Source of the DNA: an uncultured Rothia sp.
Lineage (GTDB): Bacteria > Actinomycetota > Actinomycetes > Actinomycetales > Micrococcaceae
Assembly: GCF_937976295.1 (NCBI RefSeq)
Contig: NZ_CALJRY010000134.1
Location: 1-23,192 of the forward strand
Length of the DNA stretch: 23,192 bases
Direction of reading: 5' to 3'
Positions 11,888-18,180 of this stretch are shown here, piece after piece (positions within the stretch are counted from its first letter, which is position 1; each line of letters opens with the position of its first letter). The position numbers and the translations under genes were made by a program. The notes below the pieces were generated by a model, which saw only the letters and a program-made list of their open reading frames with translations, was not told the origin of the DNA and ran no database searches.

Positions 11888-13309
11888 CTAGGCGGCTTGT
11901 CGCAGGTCTTCCTCGCAGTCCTGCTCGCTGCGTTCAATATTCCGCTGGTGAGCCTCAATAATGCGCTCCAGGGACGGCACAATCGCACCGCGCCAGCACG
12001 CATAATCGTGACCGCCGTTGAAGGTCGTGCAGCGCGCCCTCTCCAGACCCAGCTTTTCCAGGCGCTCCTTCAACTCTCGGTGAGGCGGCACCAGAATCCA
12101 CTCCTGCTCCCCCACCTCAATCTCAAGGTACAGGTGGCGCAGGCGGTCAATCTCGTCTGCCGCCTCCAGCTCGTCCAGGCGGTCCATGACCTGCGGCTGC
12201 CACAGCGACGAAGACTGCGCAATCGCGCCGCCAAACGCCTCCGGGCGGCTCAGCACCGCCAGCAGGGAGGACAGGCCGCCCAGCGACTGACCGTTAATCA
12301 CAATATTCTGCGGCGCGGTCTTAATGCCGTGCACCGCCTCCAGGTGCGGGAACGCAACCTCTACCAGGTAGTCGGCAATCGGGTTGTCACCGTTCAGTTC
12401 CTTCCAGCGGTTCTCACGACCGCCAGAGTGCAGGAAGAACACGTGCATCGCCGGAATACGGCCCGCCTCGTGGGCGCGGTTGAGGGTGCGCTCCATGCCC
12501 TGACTGAACCACATCTCACCGTCAAACTGGATGAACAGCGGCGCATCCGGGGCGGGGTCGCCCACGCGACCGAGCACGTACTGGTGGCCGTCAGGGGTCT
12601 GCATCCACTCGGGGGCGGGCAGCGCGTCAATCTCTTCCTGAGTCAGGATGAACTCCTGCACCGGCGCGTGCTCAAGCTGCACCACACCCATGCAACGGCC
12701 GATACGGTTGCACACGGTCTCGGGGTTCAGCGGGTCACCCTCGCCGGAGTCCAGGGCGGCGCGCAGGCGCACCTGGTCGTCATCGCCCAGCCAGGCGGGG
12801 CGCTCGCCGGGCAACGTCGGCAAGAAGTTATAGGAGGCACGCCAGGTGGTTTCCATCTGCATGCTCAGCTGCCACCAGCCGGTGCCCTCGATGCGGGCCA
12901 TGAGGGAACGGTCAAGGTTCTTCTCATCGGTCAGGCGGTTGATGAACATGAGCACCTGCTCCGCCTGCTCGTTGTGGTACAGGAAGGTGACGATACGCTC
13001 GTTCTCACAGATACTGCCGTCTTCGCGGCGCACCGGCTCGATGATGGGGGTGCCTTCGGAGACAACCTCAACGATGCGGGCGTTCAGCTCTTCGGGGCTG
13101 ACCGCCTCGGCGATGAGGGCGCTGATGAGGGGGCTGTCCACGCGCGGTGCCGGTACGGGGCGCGGGGTCTTGGGAGGGCTCGGGCGCACAGCCGGCGCAA
13201 CGGTACGAGGCTGCGCAGAAACAACCTGCACAGACGCAGTCTGTTCAGACGTGCTCTGTGCGGGAATGCTCTGCGCGGGAACGGTCGCGGTGGGTTCGTG
13301 CTCGCCCAA
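11888..13309 (-). CDS. fes: Fes-like enterobactin esterase
   Basis: This alpha/beta hydrolase resembles Fes, the cytoplasmic esterase that cuts the serine tri-lactone of ferric enterobactin to release iron. The N-terminal Fes domain runs from about 65 to 240 (TFLYHNEQAEQVLMFINR; EGTGWWQLSMQM). In the catalytic half are FDGEMWFSQGM (262-272), the nucleophile in NGQSLGGLSS (Ser342) and FNGGHDYACWRG (His434), close to the family patterns. I start it at TTG 13309 because AAGGAGG lies five bases upstream; a GTG nine codons earlier lies upstream of that site. The first 60 residues are Ala/Pro/Ser/Gln-rich and not part of the family fold. No signal peptide is seen, consistent with a cytoplasmic role. 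It is the first gene of the biosynthesis operon, so release of iron is co-expressed with synthesis. Confidence 0.9.
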   Translation of the reverse strand: MGEHEPTATVPAQSIPAQSTSEQTASVQVVSAQPRTVAPAVRPSPPKTPRPVPAPRVDSPLISALIAEAVSPEELNARIVEVVSEGTPIIEPVRREDGSICENERIVTFLYHNEQAEQVLMFINRLTDEKNLDRSLMARIEGTGWWQLSMQMETTWRASYNFLPTLPGERPAWLGDDDQVRLRAALDSGEGDPLNPETVCNRIGRCMGVVQLEHAPVQEFILTQEEIDALPAPEWMQTPDGHQYVLGRVGDPAPDAPLFIQFDGEMWFSQGMERTLNRAHEAGRIPAMHVFFLHSGGRENRWKELNGDNPIADYLVEVAFPHLEAVHGIKTAPQNIVINGQSLGGLSSLLAVLSRPEAFGGAIAQSSSLWQPQVMDRLDELEAADEIDRLRHLYLEIEVGEQEWILVPPHRELKERLEKLGLERARCTTFNGGHDYACWRGAIVPSLERIIEAHQRNIERSEQDCEEDLRQAA

Positions 13310-13365
13310 CGGTTCCTCCTTGGTCTGTGGAAACACTCAATCGGTGAGAATCGGTGAGGAGGCGC

Positions 13366-13390
13366 ATTATCACTAGTTAGCCTCCACTAC
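13366..13390 (-). promoter_or_regulatory. Candidate fes operon promoter with weak IdeR-like box
   Basis: On the minus strand a -10 GATAAT (13366-13371) lies about 56 bases upstream of the chosen start. Immediately upstream, 13372-13390 matches the DtxR/IdeR consensus TTAGGTTAGGCTAACCTAA at 11 of 19 positions, including the contiguous core AGGCTAAC. The -35 is poor. A metal-dependent repressor there would block the promoter, but the flanks of the box fit badly. Confidence 0.4.
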
Positions 13391-13547
13391 CTCACTCTAT
13401 GGTATCCCTTACCCAAACTCCAGCCAAAGGAAAAAGTGAAAGAACCAAAAGATGACAAGAATGACAGCGAACACACGCTACTAAGACCTCGGCATGAAGC
13501 CACCGCGACTTCTTTTCCCCCGCCCAGACCAGCCCAGAAGTTAAATG

Positions 13548-13628
13548 AGATGAGGCACCGAGACCGTGCATCAAACCTCTCAAGTTACAACTTTCAAAGT
13601 CTCATGCGGCAGTCTCGGTGCCTCATCT
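13548..13628. repeat. 17-bp perfect inverted repeat, 47-base spacer
   Basis: AGATGAGGCACCGAGAC (13548-13564) is matched perfectly by GTCTCGGTGCCTCATCT (13612-13628). Neither side has a T-run, so it is not a standard terminator. The 81-bp length and long perfect arms resemble a small MITE-like element or the ends of an insertion sequence. No flanking target duplication is evident. The alternative is a stem of a structured RNA. Confidence 0.8.
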
Positions 13629-13631
13629 GCG

Positions 13632-13701
13632 GGTTCCCAAAATGGAACCTACCCAGTGCTCGGATCCGTTCATGCGTCAAATACGGGCGAGCACCGGGTA
13701 G
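13632..13701. other. Overlapping hairpins next to the inverted repeat
   Basis: GGTTCC-CAAAAT-GGAACC (13632-13649) is a perfect 6-bp hairpin. CTACCCAGTGCTCG (13649-13662) pairs with CGAGCACCGGGTAG (13688-13701), 13 of 14 positions. The two share base 13649 and nearby flanks, so they compete at the junction. A weaker hairpin follows at about 13718-13739. This density suggests structured RNA or protein-binding DNA. Confidence 0.6.
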
Positions 13702-13826
13702 GCGCCCTACGCGCAGGGGATCCTGGGTCCCTCAGATCCTAACGTTCGCTGCTCGGCGCAATGCCAAGCTTTTCCACCCGTACTGAGACAGTTGGTGCAA
13801 ACTCCCACGCGGCTTAGGGGCGAAAA

Positions 13827-14669
13827 CTATTCGCTTTCGCGGGCCGCCGAAATAGCGTCAGCGGCAATATGAATTGTTTGGTTCTCCTTCGGAATCACCA
13901 AAGGGGTACCAGTGCATGGATCAGGAATAATGACCGATTGCAGGTCAAAAACTTCCTGAATAAGTTCCGGTGTAATTATCGCACGCGGATCGCCCTGAGC
14001 GATAATCCGACCCTGCTTCATTAACACAACATGAGTAGCATACCTGAAAGCGAGGTTCAGGTCATGCAACACCACCGCTACCGTTCGGCCTTCGGAATGC
14101 AACTTCTTCGTCAGGTTCAGCACCTCAATCTGGTGCGTGATATCCAGGTAGGTGGTCGGTTCATCCAGCAGAATCAGCGGAGTCTGCTGCGCCAAGGTCA
14201 TGGCAATCCACACGCGCTGACGCTGACCGCCCGAAAGCGCCTCAATGGGGCGCTCAGCAAGCTCCAGCACGTTCGCCGCCTGCATCGCCTCCACGCAGGC
14301 ACGCTCGTCCTCATCGGACCAGGAACGCAGTAGCGACTGGTGCGGGTAGCGGCCGCGCGCCACCACATCCGCCACGGTCACGCCGCTGGGCGCCTCCGGG
14401 GTCTGCGGCAGCATCGCCAGAATCTTAGCGATAGCGCGGGACTTCATCTGCGGCAGCGGGGTGCCGTCCAGGCGAACCTCGCCGTCCTTGAGCGGATTCA
14501 CGCGGGCAAGAGCCTTCAAGGTGGTCGACTTGCCGCAGGCATTCGGGCCCAGGATGACGGTCAGCTCCCCCTCCGGCACCTGAAAATCTACCCCGTTGAG
14601 CACCGTATGCTCACCGTAGGCAACCACCATGTTCTCGCCTTCAAGGCGGGTCGTCACACTGGTGTTCAC
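13827..14669 (-). CDS. fepC: Siderophore ABC importer ATPase
   Basis: This 280-residue ATP-binding subunit would power uptake of the ferric siderophore through the two permeases encoded upstream. It shows Walker A GPNACGKST (41-49), the Q-loop in AMLPQTP (about 85-91), the signature LSGGQRQR (145-152), Walker B LILLDE (165-170) and the H-loop His202 in VLHDLN. The MLPQ and LSGGQRQRVWIAM patterns are those of the FepC/FhuC/BtuD group. It starts at GTG 14669; the G of its start is the last base of the fepG stop (TAGTG), which implies translational coupling. It is the last gene of the import operon, and a structured non-coding region follows. Substrate assignment rests on the neighbouring catecholate synthesis genes. 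Confidence 0.94.
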   Translation of the reverse strand: MNTSVTTRLEGENMVVAYGEHTVLNGVDFQVPEGELTVILGPNACGKSTTLKALARVNPLKDGEVRLDGTPLPQMKSRAIAKILAMLPQTPEAPSGVTVADVVARGRYPHQSLLRSWSDEDERACVEAMQAANVLELAERPIEALSGGQRQRVWIAMTLAQQTPLILLDEPTTYLDITHQIEVLNLTKKLHSEGRTVAVVLHDLNLAFRYATHVVLMKQGRIIAQGDPRAIITPELIQEVFDLQSVIIPDPCTGTPLVIPKENQTIHIAADAISAARESE

Positions 14670-15775
14670 TAGCTCTTCTTCCTTTCGAGGTAAATCAGGT
14701 AAATCAGGTACAGGCCACCAATCGCACCGGTCACCACACCCACCTGAATGATGCGTCCGGGAACAGCGAATCGGCCAATCAGGTCGGAGCCGAGCACCAT
14801 CAGCGCGCCCATGAGTGCCGCGGAGGTGAAGCCCACCCCGCCGCTGCGGGAGAGAGTCTTCGCGATGTGCGGTGCCGCCAGGGCAACGAAGGCAATCGGG
14901 CCGGTCGTCGCGGTCGCCAGCGAAACCAGAAGCACACCGATAAACAGAGCCGCCACACGGTACGCGTTCACGCTCACACCCAAACCGGATGCCACCTGGT
15001 CACCAAAACGAATCGCGCCCAGCGGGCGGACCAGCATCAGCAGCAGCGGAGTCACCACGAGCAACAGACCCAGCAGCGCGTAGGTGCGCTCCCAGGTGAT
15101 GTCATTCAGCGAACCGGCAAGCCAAGACGCCGCAGTCTGCGCCTGAGTCAGCGAAGCACGCACCACCAGCAGCGAATTAAACGCCGCCAGGGTCGAACCC
15201 ACACCAATACCGACCAGCACCAGGCGGAAACCGTGCAGGCCCGTGCGGCGCGTCAGCAACCACACCAGCACCGAGGTCGCCAAGCCGCCAACCACAGCGC
15301 CCAGGGCAACCTCAACGGGGCCGGAATTGAACACAATAATCTGCAGCAGCGCACCGGTCGCGGCACCATTCGTGAAACCGATAATATCCGGCGAACCCAG
15401 GGCATTACCCGAAATCACCTGGAAAATCGCACCCGACAGAGCAAGTGCCGCACCCACCAGAAGCGCCGCCACAATACGCGCCGCACGCTGCTGAGCGAAA
15501 GTCACCGTAATCTGCTTACCCTCACCCAGCAACGCCGGGATTAGCTTCTCCGGGGCGATCTTGTAGTCACCCTGCAACATGCCCCAAAACGCCAGCGCCG
15601 CAATCAGCACCACCAACGCCACATTCAGAATCAGCACACGCCAGGGCACCTGAGCGCTCACAGGACCACGCACCGTCAGCACCGGGCGGCCACCCAAATC
15701 GCGGCCACGACGACGCGCAGAACGATTAGCGGGGGTGGTGGCGGTCGCCATCGAAAGAGCGGAAGAATTCGACAT
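14669..15775 (-). CDS. fepG: Siderophore ABC importer permease (second)
   Basis: This 368-residue FecCD-family permease is an integral membrane protein, one of two halves of the import channel. After a 45-residue basic cytoplasmic N-terminus (ARRRGRD), the first membrane segment is at about 49-67. About nine more hydrophobic segments follow, including the family motif SGAIFQVISGNALGSPDIIGFTNGA, split here as SGAIFQ and NALGSPDIIGFTNGA. The coupling region GPIAFVALAAPHIAK faces the ATPase. It overlaps fepD by one base (TAATG) and fepC by one base (TAGTG). The C-terminus, LYLIYLIYLERKKS, contains a 9-bp DNA duplication at 14688-14705 that lengthens the final helix by three residues. FepG rather than FepD is chosen from gene order only. 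Confidence 0.92.
   Translation of the reverse strand: MSNSSALSMATATTPANRSARRRGRDLGGRPVLTVRGPVSAQVPWRVLILNVALVVLIAALAFWGMLQGDYKIAPEKLIPALLGEGKQITVTFAQQRAARIVAALLVGAALALSGAIFQVISGNALGSPDIIGFTNGAATGALLQIIVFNSGPVEVALGAVVGGLATSVLVWLLTRRTGLHGFRLVLVGIGVGSTLAAFNSLLVVRASLTQAQTAASWLAGSLNDITWERTYALLGLLLVVTPLLLMLVRPLGAIRFGDQVASGLGVSVNAYRVAALFIGVLLVSLATATTGPIAFVALAAPHIAKTLSRSGGVGFTSAALMGALMVLGSDLIGRFAVPGRIIQVGVVTGAIGGLYLIYLIYLERKKS
14688..14705. repeat. 9-bp tandem duplication at the fepG 3' end
   Basis: AGGTAAATC occurs at 14688-14696 and exactly again at 14697-14705, followed by AGGTACAGG. In the protein this is the LIY-LIY sequence near the C-terminus. It looks like an in-frame slippage duplication. 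Confidence 0.8.
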
Positions 15776-16842
15776 TAGAGAGCCTCCACCTTACGACGAG
15801 TCATCAAGAACAAGAACACCGGGGCACCGGCAAGAGTCGCCACAATACCCACCTGAGTCTCCTGCGGAGCCACCAGCACACGCGCCAACACGTCAGCACA
15901 CAGCAGCCACACCGGACCCAACAGCGCCGAACCATAATTCACCCAGCGCACATCATTACCGAGCAAAGCACGCACCACAAACGGCACCGCCAAACCCACA
16001 AAACCAATCGGACCCACCGCAGCAGTCGCCGCACCGGCAAGCACCGTCACCGCCAGCAACGTCAAATTCTGGGTCGTACGCACACTCACGCCGAGGCTGG
16101 TCGCCGCCTCCTCGCCCATACTCAGAGCATTAATCGCAGGAGCCACAAAGAACGCCACCAGCAAACCCAGCACAATCACCGGACCCACCGTCGACGCAAT
16201 ATCCATACCGCGGCCCTCCAGCGAACCGGCAACCCAGATACGGAACTCGTTATACGCATCCTGATCAGCCAAAATCAAGCCCTGCGCAATCGCCGACAGC
16301 GCCGCAGAAATCGCCACACCCGCCAACGCAAGCTTCACAATCGACCCGTCACGGCCACGACCCAGCGTATACACCAGCACCGCAGCCAACGCGCCACCAA
16401 TCGTCGCAGCAACCATGTACTGCCAAATACCCATCACACCAAAAACCACCACGGAGCCAATCACAGCCACCGCAGCACCGGCGTTCACACCCATCAGACC
16501 GGGCTCAGCCAGCGGGTTACGAGTCAACGACTGCATCAACGAACCGGCAACCGCCAACGCGGCGCCCGCCGCAAGACCCACCAGGGTACGCGGAATACGC
16601 TGCTCCAGCACGATCGTCTGCGCCTGCTCAGAAGCAGTTCCATTGAAAACAGCCAGAACCTGATCCGGCGGAAGATTATTCGACCCAAACAGCAAAGAAG
16701 CAGCCACAGCACCCACCAAAAGGACCGCAAACAAGAACAGAAAAGCCAGGCGTTTACCCAACTTCTGCCCCTGAATCACAGACCCTTGACGGGACGTACT
16801 CTCCTGCTGAACATCTCGGGACAATGAGCTCGTGCGGGCCAC
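15775..16842 (-). CDS. fepD: Siderophore ABC importer permease (first)
   Basis: This FecCD-family permease pairs with the downstream permease to form the ferric-siderophore channel. The family motif is clear: AGSLMQSLTRNPLAEPGLMG, with AAVAVIGS after it. The coupling segment GPIGFVGLAVPFVVRALLG follows. About ten membrane segments start with LAFLFLFAVLLVGAVAASLLF. I begin it at GTG 16842, giving 355 residues, because AAGGAG lies four bases upstream. The open frame extends to a GTG at 16917, but that would add 25 unusual residues (GAPGAPPRFL) and has no ribosome site of its own. The stop overlaps the fepG ATG (TAATG). A hairpin at 16935-16978 separates it from the surface-protein gene upstream, so it may depend on read-through or on a weak local promoter. 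Confidence 0.9.
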   Translation of the reverse strand: MARTSSLSRDVQQESTSRQGSVIQGQKLGKRLAFLFLFAVLLVGAVAASLLFGSNNLPPDQVLAVFNGTASEQAQTIVLEQRIPRTLVGLAAGAALAVAGSLMQSLTRNPLAEPGLMGVNAGAAVAVIGSVVVFGVMGIWQYMVAATIGGALAAVLVYTLGRGRDGSIVKLALAGVAISAALSAIAQGLILADQDAYNEFRIWVAGSLEGRGMDIASTVGPVIVLGLLVAFFVAPAINALSMGEEAATSLGVSVRTTQNLTLLAVTVLAGAATAAVGPIGFVGLAVPFVVRALLGNDVRWVNYGSALLGPVWLLCADVLARVLVAPQETQVGIVATLAGAPVFLFLMTRRKVEAL

Positions 16843-16934
16843 TATGCTCCTTATGCTCGATACAAGAAAACGGGGAGGCGCACCCGGCGCACCCCGCAGG
16901 AGGGGCACCCGGTACACCGGTAGATAACGAGAGA

Positions 16935-16978
16935 AACGCCGGAGCGGGTAGGGTACTCCCCCACCCGCATCCGACGTT
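16935..16978 (-). terminator. Hairpin after the smaller surface-protein gene
   Basis: On the minus strand AACG-CGGA-GCGGGT-GGG pairs with CCC-ACCCGC-TCCG-CGTT with one bulge, one T-G pair and one mismatch, a stem of about 18 pairs with a 5-base loop. It begins about six bases past the stop and is followed by only TTTCTC. It may be a partial terminator or a processing/stability element between the surface proteins and fepDGC. Confidence 0.65.
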
Positions 16979-16983
16979 AAGTC

Positions 16984-18021
16984 TTAGCGCTTACGGGTCA
17001 GCAGCAGCGCAGCGGCACCCACAATGCTTACGCCCAGAACCACCACGCCAATCCACGGGAACGCAGCACCGTAAGTCACGGTCTGAACGGTGGATGCGGT
17101 GTTAGCCGCACCCGAAGCCGAAGCGCTCGGGTTCGACGCGGTACCGCGCGCAACAGCCGAAGAGGATGCGCTCGCCGAAGCGGTCGCATTCTTCTGTGCA
17201 TCCGCAGAAGCCGAAGCAGCGGGAGCGGCGGAAGAACCGGAAAAGTCGGAAGAGCCAGCTTCCGCGTTCAGACGGTCGTACTCTTCCTTGGTGATGGTGT
17301 TGCCGTCAGCATCGGTGTACACGGTCTCAGTATCAGCCGTGCCACCTGCCGCACCATTCGAGGAACCGTTCGAGCCGCCATTGGACGAGGACTCGTTGGA
17401 ATCATTAGAGCCCTGAGCGTCGTCTGCAGAGTCGGAGTTGTTAGAGTTTGAACCGCCATTCGAGGAACCACCGTTGCTCCTCGAGCTGGAAGAGCTACCG
17501 CTCGAGGACGAACCCGAAGAGTTCGAGGAGGAATTATCCGAACCACCCTCGCCCACCACGGTGAACTCCGGGCTACGGTTGGTGTACGCCTCGGTACCCA
17601 GGTAATTGCCGTCCTTGTCACGCTTCTCACCGGTCGCAAGGAAACGCAGAGTGTGGGTGCCAGTGCCAACATCCGGCAGAACGAAGGAACCGGAAACATT
17701 GCCGTTACCATCGGTCTTCTGCTGGTGCACTACGCAAGCACCCTGAGCCGCATCGGAGGGGCACAGGTTGCCGTCGTCCACCTTCACGGACACCACAGTG
17801 TTCGCGGGGAAACCGCTCACGCTAAAGGAAATCACGCCGTGCTCGCTCACAGAGGAGGACACGGTCGAGGAGGTGCCGGGGGTAGATGCCTTCGCACCGC
17901 CCGGAGGCAGAGCGGATGCGGTACCAACGCCCAAGCCCAGAGCCAGGGTTGCGGCGGCGCAGGCGGTCAGCGCCTTAGAGGTCAGGGATGCCTTCGGGGC
18001 TCCCGAAAAAGGTGCACGCAT
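16984..18021 (-). CDS. Membrane-anchored surface protein, Ig-like module, Ser-rich
   Basis: This 345-residue exported protein is of unknown function. It has a signal peptide with likely cleavage after GTASA (37). An Ig-like beta module follows at about 50-157, with VKVDDGNLCPSDA and GTHTLRFLATGEK, and C87 and C96 could form a disulfide. A Ser/Asn/Gly-rich stalk (about 160-228) and a second low-complexity Ala/Ser stretch come next. It ends in one membrane helix (about 321-341) and an RKR tail. There is no LPXTG motif, so it is probably held in the membrane and not coupled to peptidoglycan by sortase. The module resembles those of the larger surface protein encoded just upstream. Its position between the binding protein and the permeases suggests a role in capture of iron-siderophore, heme or another ligand; that is inference. 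GAAAGGA precedes the ATG. Confidence 0.88.
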   Translation of the reverse strand: MRAPFSGAPKASLTSKALTACAAATLALGLGVGTASALPPGGAKASTPGTSSTVSSSVSEHGVISFSVSGFPANTVVSVKVDDGNLCPSDAAQGACVVHQQKTDGNGNVSGSFVLPDVGTGTHTLRFLATGEKRDKDGNYLGTEAYTNRSPEFTVVGEGGSDNSSSNSSGSSSSGSSSSSRSNGGSSNGGSNSNNSDSADDAQGSNDSNESSSNGGSNGSSNGAAGGTADTETVYTDADGNTITKEEYDRLNAEAGSSDFSGSSAAPAASASADAQKNATASASASSSAVARGTASNPSASASGAANTASTVQTVTYGAAFPWIGVVVLGVSIVGAAALLLTRKR

Positions 18022-18119
18022 GGTGGTCCTTTCAAAAGTACCGGGGTCGAATCTGAACGCTACCGGATTCGTTTCGGTGCAATTCAGCGGGTTGTGACCC
18101 GAGTGGTTGGAGGGGCACC

Positions 18120-18152
18120 CGCTCCACGCCCCCTGTTCAAGGGTGCGGAGCG
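18120..18152 (-). other. Intercistronic hairpin between the two surface-protein genes
   Basis: CGCTCC (18120-18125) pairs with GGAGCG (18147-18152), extended by GC and CCC/GGG pairs with a bulge. It lies inside the 159-base gap between the two surface genes. It has no T-run. The rest of the gap holds only the ribosome site of the smaller gene. Confidence 0.45.
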
Positions 18153-18180
18153 TGAGCCGCTGTGAATGTGTGGTCAGAGC

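Larger units (their letters stand above)
13391..13826. other. 436-base non-coding region with strong secondary structure
   Basis: This lies between the end of fepC and the fes promoter. I see no supported gene. Frames on both strands are short, lack good starts and ribosome sites, and resemble no family I know. It holds at least three inverted-repeat structures (listed separately) and an AT-rich piece near 13425-13480. It could contain a 3' UTR, a small RNA or a decayed mobile element. Confidence 0.55.

Noticed and set aside
13548..13628. 17-bp inverted repeat as the fepC terminator
   Set aside because: The loop is 47 bases and neither side has a T-run, so it does not fit a rho-independent terminator.
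13436..13786. 116-codon plus-strand frame in the non-coding region
   Set aside because: It starts at an ATG without a ribosome site, spans all the inverted repeats and resembles no family. The DNA structure is a better explanation.
13598..13811. Short minus-strand frames downstream of fepC as a transposase remnant
   Set aside because: Several short frames are open (for example one ending in ALRRAANVRI), but none has a catalytic motif or enough length to name a transposase.
16843..16917. Longer fepD start at GTG 16917
   Set aside because: It would add 25 residues unlike FecCD N-termini, and the AAGGAG site lies just before the GTG at 16842.
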